Shown: piece after piece, positions 1-6,432 of the stretch
How the letters are laid out: each line of letters opens with the position of its first letter
Position numbering within the stretch: the stretch's first letter is position 1
Source of the DNA: a virus
Strand: one strand, 5' to 3'
DNA: 25,899 nucleotides
IMG/VR virus record: IMGVR_UViG_3300021057_000032
Coordinates: 1-25,899 of that record
Translations under genes and position numbers: made by a program
The notes under the pieces: generated by a model
The model's input: only the letters and a program-made list of their open reading frames with translations
The model's database searches: none
Told to the model about the DNA's origin: nothing

Positions 1-761
1 TCTCGTTTATAAGCTCACCAACACGATCAACGGCAAAAGCTATATCGGCATCACCAGCCGCTCCGTTTCGGCGCGCTGGAACGAGCATTGCGAAAGAGCC
101 CGCCAAGGCGTCCGCAACAGCCGCATATACGCTGCTATCCGCAAATATGGCCATCGGTCATTCAAGCGGGAAGCTCTCGCCTACGCCACTTCCGAGGACG
201 AAGTCCGGAAGCTTGAAACCCATTACATTCACAAGTTCGACACCTACGAGAACGGCTACAACAGCAATCTCGGAGGCAATGGGCACCTCAAGTTTCCAGA
301 GCACATTTGTCGGAAAATCAGCGAGGCGCAGAAGGGAAAGATCATCTCAGTTGAGACGCGGGCCAAGATGTCCCGCGCCAAGCTGGGCGACAGCAGATGC
401 GCCAAGCACTTCGGCGCCCACACCAAGAAAGGTGCGGGCAACCCGAGGGCTAGGCGGTATTTGTTTCGCTTTCCCGACGGATCAGAGCAAATCGTGATTG
501 GGCTGCGCGCCTTCTGTCGCAAGCGCAGGCTTCATCTGGCCCACATTAACATGCGAGGCCATTCGAAGGGCTATCGACTTCTGAAAAGGCTCAACGACTA
601 GAGCGAAAGCTCGTACACCCAAGCGGGTGGAAATGGTGGGGATCCGGTAGAAGGCCGGATCGTGATATAGTCTGCTCTGCAGGGTAACTTGCAGCGGGTC
701 ATTCAACGGTAATTTGTTGATTTGATCGGGCGCGGTTTAGCGAGCCGCGTTGAACATTAGG
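1..761 (+). ncRNA. Group I intron, 3' part, inside the major capsid gene
   Basis: The catalytic core is visible downstream of the intron ORF. TCAACGACTA at 591-600 is the R-type element, and GATATAGTCT at 664-673 is the S-type element. GACTA (596-600) pairs with TAGTC (668-672) to form P7. Between them lie three hairpins: GAGC-GAAA-GCTC (601-612), CACCC/GGGTG (616-629) and GATCCGG/CCGGATC (641-661). A P9 hairpin follows, CTGCAG-GGTAAC-TTGCAG (677-694), then an 8-bp stem at 730-750 with two G-U pairs. From memory, the S-to-P9 stretch and the ending TTGAACATTAG closely resemble the phage T4 td intron, a group IA2 type. The capsid reading frame is closed by TAG at 758-760 just before the exon, as expected at an intron edge. 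The 5' splice site lies left of the window. The terminal G is 760 or 761; 761 is preferred because a 5' exon ending in T would then restore a TTG Leu codon before Trp-Pro-Gly. Confidence 0.87.
2..601 (+). CDS. Intron-encoded GIY-YIG homing endonuclease (5' truncated by window)
   Basis: This is probably the endonuclease that spreads the host intron by cutting intronless capsid alleles. The frame is open from base 2 to TAG at 599-601, giving 199 visible residues; the start codon is off the left edge. The GIY-YIG nuclease domain occupies residues 1-92: LVY (1-3, the GIY position), YIG (14-16), candidate catalytic Arg25 in SARWNEH, candidate metal-binding Glu72 in KLETHYIHKF, and the usual YNSNLGGNG ending. 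Residues about 103-131 match the NUMOD3 DNA-binding repeat (ISEAQKGK..S.ETRAKMS). The C-terminal part (about 148-195), with FPDGSEQ and RAFCRKR, resembles helix-turn-helix modules at the end of phage homing endonucleases. All expected catalytic residues are present, so it is likely active. Oddity: the last codons and the stop lie inside the intron's conserved R element, so coding and ribozyme constraints overlap. Confidence 0.9.
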   Translation, partial: LVYKLTNTINGKSYIGITSRSVSARWNEHCERARQGVRNSRIYAAIRKYGHRSFKREALAYATSEDEVRKLETHYIHKFDTYENGYNSNLGGNGHLKFPEHICRKISEAQKGKIISVETRAKMSRAKLGDSRCAKHFGAHTKKGAGNPRARRYLFRFPDGSEQIVIGLRAFCRKRRLHLAHINMRGHSKGYRLLKRLND

Positions 762-1627
762 TGTGGCCAGGCGTCAAGGCCTGGTGGGGACGCGAATACG
801 CCAAGCATCCCGAGTACTGGAAGCAGTGCTTCGAGGTGGATACGTCCGACAAGTCGTATGAGGAGGATGTCGAACTCACCGGCTTCGGGCTAGTCCCGGT
901 CAAGCCGGAAGGCGACGCCATCTCCTATGATTCCGAAACGCAGGGCTACGTCAAGCGCTATACCAATGTCACCTACGGCATGGGCTATATCGTCACCGAA
1001 GAGGCCCTGGAGGACGGTCTTTATGAGAAGGTGTCGAAGCGTCGTGCTTCGGCACTCGCCTTCTCGGCGCAGACCACCAAGGAGACGGTGCACGCCAACA
1101 TCCTCAACCGCTGGTTTACCTCCGGGTACAACGGCGGCGACGGCGTGGTGGGCGGCTCGGCCTCGCATCCGACCGCCTCCGGCAACCAGTCGAACATTCT
1201 GTCGACCGCTGCCGATCTGTCGGAAGCCTCGCTCGAGGACTTGTGCGTCAACATCATGAACGCCACCAATTCGCGTGGCCTCAAGATCGCCATCACGCCC
1301 AAGAAGCTCCTGGTGCCGCCGGCCCTGCACTTCGAAGCCAAGCGCATCATCGAGTCGGAACTGCAGAACGATACGGCCAACAACGCCAAGAACGTTGTCG
1401 GCACGATGTTCAAGGGCGGCCTCATCACCTGGCCGTTCCTTACCGACACGGACGCGTGGTTCATCCTGACGGATGCCCCGCGCGGCCTGATGCACTTCAA
1501 GCGCAAGGCCGGCGTCTTCACGACGGACGCGGACTTCGATACATCAAACGCCAAAGCTAAGTTTACGGAGCGGTTCGCCTGCGGGCACACTGATTGGCGT
1601 GGTGTGTACTCGACGCCTGGCGCTTGA
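761..1627 (+). CDS. Major capsid protein, 3' exon (N-terminus in an upstream exon)
   Basis: This is the main head shell subunit, presumably of the HK97 fold. The 288 residues carry the pattern of a phage major capsid family known to me: WPGVKAWWG near the N-terminus, then YEEDVE, GFGLVPVKPEG, a GYGMGYIVTEE-like segment, ETVHANILNRWF, SHPTASGNQSN and a WFILTDAPRG-type C-terminal block. The GTG at 761 should not be taken as a genuine start. No Shine-Dalgarno sequence precedes it, a stop codon abuts it, and the group I intron ends there. Members of this family normally have some residues before the WPG motif, so exon 1 should encode a short N-terminus left of the window. The mature protein would come from spliced mRNA. 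The exon ends cleanly at TGA. An endonuclease VII-like gene follows, so the capsid exon is bracketed by two different homing-type nucleases. Confidence 0.86.
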   Translation: MWPGVKAWWGREYAKHPEYWKQCFEVDTSDKSYEEDVELTGFGLVPVKPEGDAISYDSETQGYVKRYTNVTYGMGYIVTEEALEDGLYEKVSKRRASALAFSAQTTKETVHANILNRWFTSGYNGGDGVVGGSASHPTASGNQSNILSTAADLSEASLEDLCVNIMNATNSRGLKIAITPKKLLVPPALHFEAKRIIESELQNDTANNAKNVVGTMFKGGLITWPFLTDTDAWFILTDAPRGLMHFKRKAGVFTTDADFDTSNAKAKFTERFACGHTDWRGVYSTPGA

Positions 1628-1634
1628 TGGGCGG

Positions 1635-1663
1635 TTGACCTAACGCAAGAAATTTGGCATAGT
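1635..1663 (+). promoter_or_regulatory. Possible sigma70-type promoter for the HNH gene
   Basis: TTGACC at 1635-1640 and CATAGT at 1658-1663 are separated by exactly 17 bases, fitting -35 and -10 boxes (5/6 and 4/6 to consensus). Transcription would start near 1670, inside the hairpin just upstream of the nuclease gene. It lies 8 bases after the capsid stop. One candidate with this quality can occur by chance. Confidence 0.4.
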
Positions 1664-1690
1664 TGGTGTCTCGCATTTGTGAGACACCAA
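1663..1690 (+). promoter_or_regulatory. Perfect 10-bp hairpin abutting the HNH start codon
   Basis: TTGGTGTCTC (1663-1672) and GAGACACCAA (1681-1690) form a perfect 10-bp stem with an 8-base loop. The ATG of the nuclease gene begins at 1692. The only Shine-Dalgarno-like sequence, GTGAG, overlaps the loop and the 3' arm, so the fold would hide it. No T-run follows, which argues against a simple intrinsic terminator, although it may still protect or end the capsid transcript. T4 homing endonuclease genes are known to use such sequestering hairpins. Confidence 0.65.
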
Positions 1691-1691
1691 C

Positions 1692-2387
1692 ATGCCATGT
1701 TCATCCTGCGGACGAGAAAAGGTGCTGGCGCGCGGTTTGTGCCAGCCCTGCTACCACCGCCTTCGTAGGCGCGGGACCGTTGAACGCAAGTACGTCGTGC
1801 GGCAGGACACCTGCGCTGTCGCAGGGTGTGGCGCCGAGAGTTTTGCGAAGAACCTCTGCACTTTCCATTACAACAAAGCGCAGCACCCCTTGAAGACCAC
1901 GTGGAAGCTGCTGCGCAGCCGCTACGCTGGGCAGTACCCAGAAGCATGGGATCGCTTTGAATCGTTCTGCGCCGATGTTGGCGCCCGCCCAAGCCCTGCG
2001 CATCAGTTGCGGCGCAAACGAAATAGCGAAGCGTGGAGCGCGGGTAACATTCAGTGGGTCTCTCGCATAGGCAGCACCGCCAATCGCCTCGACCCCAATT
2101 ACGCCCGCGACTGGACGCTGCAAAGCAAATACAAGCTCTCGCGCGAACAGCACGCCGCGATACTCAAGAAGCAAGGCGGCAGGTGCGCGATCTGCGGCTG
2201 TGACAAGGCGCATCCGAAAACGGATCGCCGTATCGCGCTACACGTCGATCATTGCCATGAGACCAAAGTCGTTCGCGGACTCCTGTGCGCGGGATGCAAC
2301 CGCGGCTTAGGCTATTTCAACGACGACCCGAAACTGCTGAACAAGGCTATTGCGTACCTACAGCGCGCCAAAAAGTCGGCGGCGTAA
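1692..2387 (+). CDS. Endonuclease VII/HNH-type nuclease, probably a free-standing homing endonuclease
   Basis: This is a 231-aa protein with three zinc-binding parts. Residues 3-20 form a Cys4 ribbon (C-x2-C-x10-C-x2-C). Residues 41-59 form a second finger (C41, C46, C56, H59). The C-terminal third (about 160-231) matches the phage T4 recombination endonuclease VII family: CAICG, then ALHVDHCHETKVVRGLLC, CNRGLGYFNDDP and a closing helix with LLNKAIAYLQ. The DHCHE segment holds the candidate catalytic and metal-binding His/Asp, and paired Cys residues hold structural zinc. In endonuclease VII itself the protein resolves branched DNA. Copies inserted beside capsid genes usually act as homing endonucleases, which I infer here. 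Its placement between structural genes, its own possible promoter and the hairpin over its start support a mobile gene. The middle region (about 65-150) has an 'RRKRNSEAWSAGNIQWVS' stretch, probably DNA-binding. Confidence 0.85.
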   Translation: MPCSSCGREKVLARGLCQPCYHRLRRRGTVERKYVVRQDTCAVAGCGAESFAKNLCTFHYNKAQHPLKTTWKLLRSRYAGQYPEAWDRFESFCADVGARPSPAHQLRRKRNSEAWSAGNIQWVSRIGSTANRLDPNYARDWTLQSKYKLSREQHAAILKKQGGRCAICGCDKAHPKTDRRIALHVDHCHETKVVRGLLCAGCNRGLGYFNDDPKLLNKAIAYLQRAKKSAA

Positions 2388-2635
2388 CGCCACTCCCTTG
2401 CCAAACCCGCGTGACGCACGTATCTCTGGCATTAGTCGCCGGAGTTAGCAGACCATTGTCAAAGCGAAGCTAGTGCGAAGCACGTCTTCGACACGACACT
2501 TCGCCAAGACGCGGGCACGGCGTCTCCCACCAGTCAAACTGCTCAAATCCATTCCGTCCGGAATCCTCTCGGCGGACGGAGGCGCTTGTCTTACCGGCAC
2601 GCCTTCGTGGGACAGATAGCTTCGGAGACTGACTA
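2388..2635 (+). other. Hairpin-rich intergenic spacer
   Basis: These 248 bases hold no convincing gene. They hold several potential stems. (a) A nested stem uses GCGAAG (2464-2469) with CTTCGC (2499-2504), enclosing GTGCGAAG (2473-2480) with CTTCGACAC (2486-2494, one bulge). (b) AGACGC (2507-2512) pairs with GCGTCT (2520-2525). (c) CCGTCCG (2554-2560) pairs with CGGACGG (2573-2579), in competition with ATTCC-GTCC-GGAAT (2551-2564). None is followed by a T-run. A GGAG at about 2623-2626 serves as ribosome binding site for the next ATG. No group I core elements were found. It may be a structured leader or the scar of the endonuclease insertion. Confidence 0.5.
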
Positions 2636-3577
2636 ATGCCCAACCTTTCCAACTACCCGAACGGGTTTCCCGGCGGCGTATCCATTCGCGGCATGCCCGT
2701 CCTCAACACCTATGGCGGCAACGTCTACTGGGTGAACTCCAACGGCGGCGGCGACGGCAACAAGGGCACGCGCTCCAAGCCCTTCGCCACCCTCGATTAC
2801 GCCTTTTCCAAATGCACCGCCAACAATGGCGACATCATCCTCGTCATGCCCAACCACGCCGAGACGATCACCGGTGCCGGCGGCATCGCCCATGACGTGG
2901 CCGGCGTGTCCGTCGTCGGTCTCGGCGTTGGCAACCAGCGGCCGCGCTTCCTCATGGACGGCGCCACCACGGTGACCTACGCCATCTCGGCGGCCGACGC
3001 TTATGTCGGAAACATCGTCTTTGCCTCCGGCCATGCCGACGTCGTGGCCTGCTTCGACATCACCGGCGTCTACGCCCATATCGACAACTGCATGTTTGTC
3101 GACAACACCACGAATGAGAACTTCAAGTCGGCGATCACCTGCTCGGGCGCCGACAACACGGCCGACGGTCTCAAGGTGACCCACTGCCGGTTTATGACGC
3201 CCAACGCCGCCACCCTCGGCTTCATCCTGACCACCGGCGACGTGGAATTCCTCGAGGTGACCGACAACGTCGTGATTTCGGAGGGCACCGGCCTCGCCAC
3301 CCTCATCACCAATGCCACCGGCAAGGACATGAAGCGCTGCTTCGTGTGCAACAACTACCTGTCGAGCAAGGCGACCGCCAACAATCTCTTCATCCATAAC
3401 GACACGGCGAGCCCCAACAACTCCGGCATCATCGCCCACAACCGCTGCGGCCATGCCGACGTGACGGCAGGCCACGTCCTTGGCGTGGTCGGCGGCTGTC
3501 GCATGTTCGACAACCTCTCGGTCTCGACCGACGCCCTGAGCGGTTTTGTCATTCCCGCCATCGACGTCGACCTGTAA
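2636..3577 (+). CDS. Putative right-handed beta-helix virion protein
   Basis: This 313-aa protein is not recognised by name. It opens with a Gly-rich region (GGNVYWVNSNGGGDGNKGTR, then KPFATLDYAFSKC), a pattern seen at the start of right-handed beta-helix proteins such as tail-spike and pectate-lyase-like folds. The remainder alternates short beta-strands with Asn/Asp/Gly turns (IDNCMFVDNTTNENF, VTHCRFMTPNAATLGF, VTDNVVISEGTG, IIAHNRCGHADVT), as in stacked helix rungs. There is no clear catalytic motif. The location just after the capsid and before other small late genes suggests a head-associated or decoration protein. A secreted-enzyme role is not excluded but lacks a signal peptide. ATG 2636 is preceded by GGAG at good spacing. 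Confidence 0.6.
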   Translation: MPNLSNYPNGFPGGVSIRGMPVLNTYGGNVYWVNSNGGGDGNKGTRSKPFATLDYAFSKCTANNGDIILVMPNHAETITGAGGIAHDVAGVSVVGLGVGNQRPRFLMDGATTVTYAISAADAYVGNIVFASGHADVVACFDITGVYAHIDNCMFVDNTTNENFKSAITCSGADNTADGLKVTHCRFMTPNAATLGFILTTGDVEFLEVTDNVVISEGTGLATLITNATGKDMKRCFVCNNYLSSKATANNLFIHNDTASPNNSGIIAHNRCGHADVTAGHVLGVVGGCRMFDNLSVSTDALSGFVIPAIDVDL

Positions 3578-3589
3578 AGGATCGCAGCC

Positions 3590-4066
3590 GTGGCGCGGCT
3601 CACAGACAGCGAGGTCTATCGGCAAATCAAGTCGGTGGACCTCGCCCCCACATTGTCGGTGCTCGACGCGCTGCCCTACGTCGCCGTGGGGCAGAGTTCA
3701 CCCGACAAGTACAAATGCGACGTCATTTTGCGCGGGGCCTTTCCGAAGGAAGTTCACGACCTCATCGCCGGCTTGGACCTGGGCGGGGAGACGGCGCGCG
3801 CCGTCATTCGCCGCCTCCGTCCCGGGCAGCACATCCCGCCGCACATCGACCAATGGATGCCGCAGGAGGCTGACTGGCGGCGCTTTCAAGTGCCGCTGGT
3901 CTCGCACCCCGACGTGATCATGGCGTGGCCCGACGACGACGTCGCCGTGCATCTTGAGCCCGGATTTCTTTACGAGGTGCGCTTCGACCGCAAACATCAA
4001 GTGACCCACAACGGCGACGTCGACCGCGTGCATCTGCAGATCGACCAAGTCGGGGCCACCATCTGA
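3590..4066 (+). CDS. 2-oxoglutarate/Fe(II) oxygenase, aspartyl/asparaginyl beta-hydroxylase-like
   Basis: This 158-aa protein has a cupin-like jelly-roll oxygenase pattern. The iron-binding triad is visible: H85-x-D87 in HIPPHIDQW, and H140 in KHQVTHNG. R146 in DRVHLQID is placed to bind the 2-oxoglutarate carboxylate. RRFQVPLVSHPDV and the GFLYEVRFDRKH strand also fit the aspartyl/asparaginyl hydroxylase family. Such enzymes hydroxylate protein side chains or small molecules, and the substrate here is unknown. The short length (one domain) is like bacterial and phage members. The GTG start at 3590 is chosen because AAAGGA lies 8 bases upstream, overlapping the previous gene's stop. It is embedded in the head gene block, so it is made late and might modify a virion protein. 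That role is inference. Confidence 0.78.
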   Translation: MARLTDSEVYRQIKSVDLAPTLSVLDALPYVAVGQSSPDKYKCDVILRGAFPKEVHDLIAGLDLGGETARAVIRRLRPGQHIPPHIDQWMPQEADWRRFQVPLVSHPDVIMAWPDDDVAVHLEPGFLYEVRFDRKHQVTHNGDVDRVHLQIDQVGATI

Positions 4067-4141
4067 TTGGTTTTGTCGCCTTCCGTGCGTGAGCATCGAA
4101 CACCCCAACCACCCCAACCGCTCTAGCAACAGGAGGGCCCC

Positions 4142-4693
4142 ATGGCTCGTTCAGCAGGCAAATACTTCCCCGAATCGCTCCTCGGTCAGACGTTCATCGG
4201 TTCCACCGCTGCCGCCGGCACCGCCTATCCCATCACCACCGGCACCGCCGCCACCTTCGGTCTGTGGAACACGGCCCCCGGCAAGCTCGCCGTGCTGCAC
4301 AAGCTCACCGTCGGCTTTACCTCCGGCACCATTGCCCTAGGCACCGTGGGCTTGATCCACGTGCAAGCGACGCAGGTGGCCACCGGCTCCAACATCACCG
4401 CCTTCACCGAAGGCACCCTCGGCACGACCATCCGCAACGCCTACCTCGGAGCTGGCCAGGGCTCGTCCATGCGCTTTACCCCCTCGGCGGCAACGATTGT
4501 CGCGTCCACCGCCTGCTACTGGACCGGCATCGCTCACGAAGGCGCCACCGGCGTCGGACCCTCCACGGCGCAGGTGCACGATTTCGACGGCGACCTGATC
4601 GTTCCCTATGGGCATGCGGTGTTCGTCGGCGGCTCCATTGCCCAGACGGGCCTCTTCTCCATGTCGCTCATCTGGTCGGAAATCCCCGCCTAA
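4142..4693 (+). CDS. Hypothetical virion protein, possible head decoration protein
   Basis: This 183-aa protein has no recognised family. It is rich in Ala, Thr, Gly and Ser with alternating hydrophobic strands (KLAVLHKLTVGFTSGTIAL, YGHAVFVGGSIAQTGLFS), which suggests an all-beta fold. It has no signal peptide, membrane segment or catalytic pattern. AGGAGG stands just before the ATG at 4142, the strongest ribosome binding site in this region, so high-level late expression is likely. Together with its place among head genes, this fits an abundant decoration or stabilising protein, but nothing in the sequence proves it. Confidence 0.65.
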   Translation: MARSAGKYFPESLLGQTFIGSTAAAGTAYPITTGTAATFGLWNTAPGKLAVLHKLTVGFTSGTIALGTVGLIHVQATQVATGSNITAFTEGTLGTTIRNAYLGAGQGSSMRFTPSAATIVASTACYWTGIAHEGATGVGPSTAQVHDFDGDLIVPYGHAVFVGGSIAQTGLFSMSLIWSEIPA

Positions 4694-4720
4694 GAGCGGC
4701 GCCAACAAGGAGCCGCGCGC

Positions 4721-5113
4721 ATGGCTATCGCCGCACAGATCCTCACCGTGCAAGACGGTGCGGTCAACTGCACCTTGCAGATCATCGGCATCTCCGATGG
4801 GCAGGCGGGGCAGGAGGTCAACGTCGTCAAGGTGGACGTCTCCGAACTGACCCCGCCGTGCGCCACGGTGCGGATCATGGAGGCCACCTACGATGTCGAG
4901 GGGGGCACCGTGACGATGGCGTGGGACGACGTGACGCCCGTCCCCTTTGCCTATCTGAAGGGCATGGACACCCTCGATTATTGCAAGGTCGGCGGCCTCA
5001 ACAACGCCGCCGACCCCACCTCGCGCTCGGGCGACATCCTGTTGTCGACGGTCGATTTCGAGGGCAACGGCTCGTATACGATCCTCCTCAAGATGCGCAA
5101 GAAGTTCGCCTGA
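4721..5113 (+). CDS. Hypothetical small structural protein
   Basis: This 130-aa protein of unknown function lies in the head-to-tail block. The predicted content is mostly beta-strand: QILTVQDGAVNCTLQIIGI, then VNVVKVDVSELTPPC, ATVRIMEATYDVEGGTVTMAWDD and SYTILLKMRKKFA. An early TVQDG-type strand followed by a two-sheet pattern is typical of small virion completion or decoration proteins. AAGGAG at 4707-4712 gives an ideal ribosome binding site for ATG 4721. The TGA stop shares one base with the next gene's ATG, so the two are translationally coupled. Confidence 0.65.
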   Translation: MAIAAQILTVQDGAVNCTLQIIGISDGQAGQEVNVVKVDVSELTPPCATVRIMEATYDVEGGTVTMAWDDVTPVPFAYLKGMDTLDYCKVGGLNNAADPTSRSGDILLSTVDFEGNGSYTILLKMRKKFA

Positions 5114-5442
5114 TGCGCCGGCACACGCCCAACAGCTATTTCGTCGGCGGGTTCTACCGGATCTGCGATGACTGCGGCCGCAAGCGCCGGGCGCGCGACA
5201 CGGCCAAAAAGTGGAACGGCATGATCGTCTGTGCTGACACCTGTATCGAAGAAAGAAATCCGCAAGATTTCGTGCGTGCCCACCACGACAACCAGACGGT
5301 GCCTGAGCCGCGCCCGGAGAATACCGGGTCACGGCTCAGGATCGACATCGAGAGCCTGACCATCGACAACGAGTACGTCAATATCGACCAGCAGGGCGAC
5401 CGCTTCCTCGACACCAATGAAGTTTCTGCCGACGATTTGTAG
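5113..5442 (+). CDS. Small zinc-ribbon-like phage protein of the head/tail module
   Basis: This 109-aa protein starts at the ATG that overlaps the previous stop (ATGA-type junction, one shared base). The same frame is open far upstream, but that part is a shadow of the 4142 gene. A Cys pair C-x2-C (CDDCGRK) is followed about 20 residues later by CADTC, with a KKWNGMIVC strand between. This resembles the paired Cys motifs of a small protein often found between capsid and tail adaptor genes in podovirus-like phages, usually followed by RNPQDFVR and a Pro-rich stretch, both present here. The C-terminal 35 residues are acidic. I know no defined function. A zinc-stabilised fold is the best guess. 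Confidence 0.7.
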   Translation: MRRHTPNSYFVGGFYRICDDCGRKRRARDTAKKWNGMIVCADTCIEERNPQDFVRAHHDNQTVPEPRPENTGSRLRIDIESLTIDNEYVNIDQQGDRFLDTNEVSADDL

Positions 5443-5445
5443 GGG

Positions 5446-5502
5446 TTGACGCCGTCGCTTGCGGCGCTCCGGCTATCGCTTGCGCGATGCAGGAAGAAGG
5501 GA
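5446..5502 (+). repeat. Two-hairpin element, copy 1 (upstream of the 75-aa gene)
   Basis: It starts TTGACGCC (5446-5453). Outer stem: GCC (5451-5453) with GGC (5471-5473), enclosing GTCGC/GCGGC (5454-5465, one G-U pair). Second hairpin: ATCGC-TTGC-GCGAT (5475-5488). A purine-rich ribosome binding site, AGGAAGAAGGGA, follows at 5491-5502, and ATG comes at 5510. Same layout as the copies at 8073, 15278 and 24491. Confidence 0.7.
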
Positions 5503-5509
5503 CAAACGA

Positions 5510-5737
5510 ATGGGTCGCCTCTACGACGTGTTCACATGGGCTGACGCCGGCGAGATGACCTTATCGCAGGGCCCTGCTTGGGAAGGTGGCGCTGAGCGCG
5601 GCGCTGCAGCCAGTCGCGCGCTTCAAGACAACCGCGACCAGTTCGTCGGCACCATGCTTTACAGCCATCATCAGGATGGCGCGCTGCGTCTAGAACTCTA
5701 CGCCCACAAGGCGCGCAAGATCGTCAACTTGCGGTGA
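5510..5737 (+). CDS. Hypothetical 75-aa protein
   Basis: This small soluble protein is not recognised. The frame is open further upstream to a TTG at 5459, but that region is the two-hairpin element. The ATG at 5510 follows AGGAAGAAGGGA at proper spacing and is the likely start. The sequence has an acidic/Gly/Ala middle (WEGGAERGAAASRALQDN) and a C-terminal LELYAHKARKIVNLR with net positive charge. It has no membrane segment, Cys cluster or signal peptide. It sits between the zinc-ribbon-like gene and the tail adaptor gene and may be an accessory insertion brought with the element. Confidence 0.55.
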   Translation: MGRLYDVFTWADAGEMTLSQGPAWEGGAERGAAASRALQDNRDQFVGTMLYSHHQDGALRLELYAHKARKIVNLR

Positions 5738-5748
5738 GGACACGATAG

Positions 5749-6432
5749 ATGGCAACGTCGGGAAGTTCTGACTACTCCCTCACCGCCCGCCAGGTGGTCG
5801 AATACGCCCTGCGCAAGATCAACGTCACCGCCAACGGCAACACCCCATCTTCGGAAGTGGCGGACGACGCGCTGATCGAGCTCAACGTCATGCTCAAGGA
5901 GTGGATGAAGTACGATTCCATCTGGCGGAAGACGCAGACGAGTTTGACCCCGACGGCCAACACGGCGTCGATCTCCATGTCGAGCGCCAATCCGTATCGG
6001 GTCATCGATGTGCGCTACCGCAATACGTCATCCATCGACCTGCCCATGAAGGAATTGAGTTACGAAGAATATTACGACATCCCCGAGAAGACGAGCACCG
6101 GCACCCCGACCTCCTGGATGTTCGACCCGCAGCGGGCTTCGAGCACTCTCTACTTCTGGCAGCTGTTGTCCTCGGTCACCACGGAAACCCTGCGCGTCAC
6201 CTACCAGCGCCGCTACGAGGACGTCGACGACCTGGCCAACGACCTCGACGTGCCGCAAGAGCACCTGGCGGTGGTCGGCTACAACTTGGCTTCAAGACTG
6301 GCCGACCGCTACGGCAAGTCGGGCCCCCACGTCGATCGCATCGTCGCCCGCGCCGAAAAGATGCTCGACGAAATTCTCGACGCCGACCGGCCGGAGGTGA
6401 TCCGCTTCGTGCCGGAGTCGCGCTATGGGTGA
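5749..6432 (+). CDS. P22 gp4-like tail accessory (head-to-tail adaptor) protein
   Basis: This 227-aa protein matches the pattern of the P22 gp4 tail accessory factor family. The N-terminal helical part is TARQVVEYALRKINVTANGNTPSSEVADDALIELNVMLKEWMKYDSIW, and the middle has the VIDVRYRN/ELSYEEYYDIP segment. The C-terminus is again helical and ends EVIRFVPESRYG. In P22, gp4 binds under the portal ring and starts closing the filled head; the next protein, gp10, stacks on it. That partner is encoded immediately downstream here with an 8-base overlap. Length is somewhat above P22 gp4 (about 166 aa). ATG 5749 has TGAGGA upstream. Confidence 0.8.
   Translation: MATSGSSDYSLTARQVVEYALRKINVTANGNTPSSEVADDALIELNVMLKEWMKYDSIWRKTQTSLTPTANTASISMSSANPYRVIDVRYRNTSSIDLPMKELSYEEYYDIPEKTSTGTPTSWMFDPQRASSTLYFWQLLSSVTTETLRVTYQRRYEDVDDLANDLDVPQEHLAVVGYNLASRLADRYGKSGPHVDRIVARAEKMLDEILDADRPEVIRFVPESRYG

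Noticed and set aside
4264-5112. Upstream part of the long plus frame ending at 5442
   Set aside because: Arg/His/Pro-rich out-of-frame translation of the 4142 and 4721 genes; only the part from ATG 5113 looks real.
5446-5476. TTGACG ... GGCTAT as -35/-10 promoter boxes in the hairpin element
   Set aside because: Spacing is 19 to 20 bases in all copies, poor for sigma70, and the bases between are constrained by pairing, so RNA structure explains the conservation better. A promoter role is not excluded.
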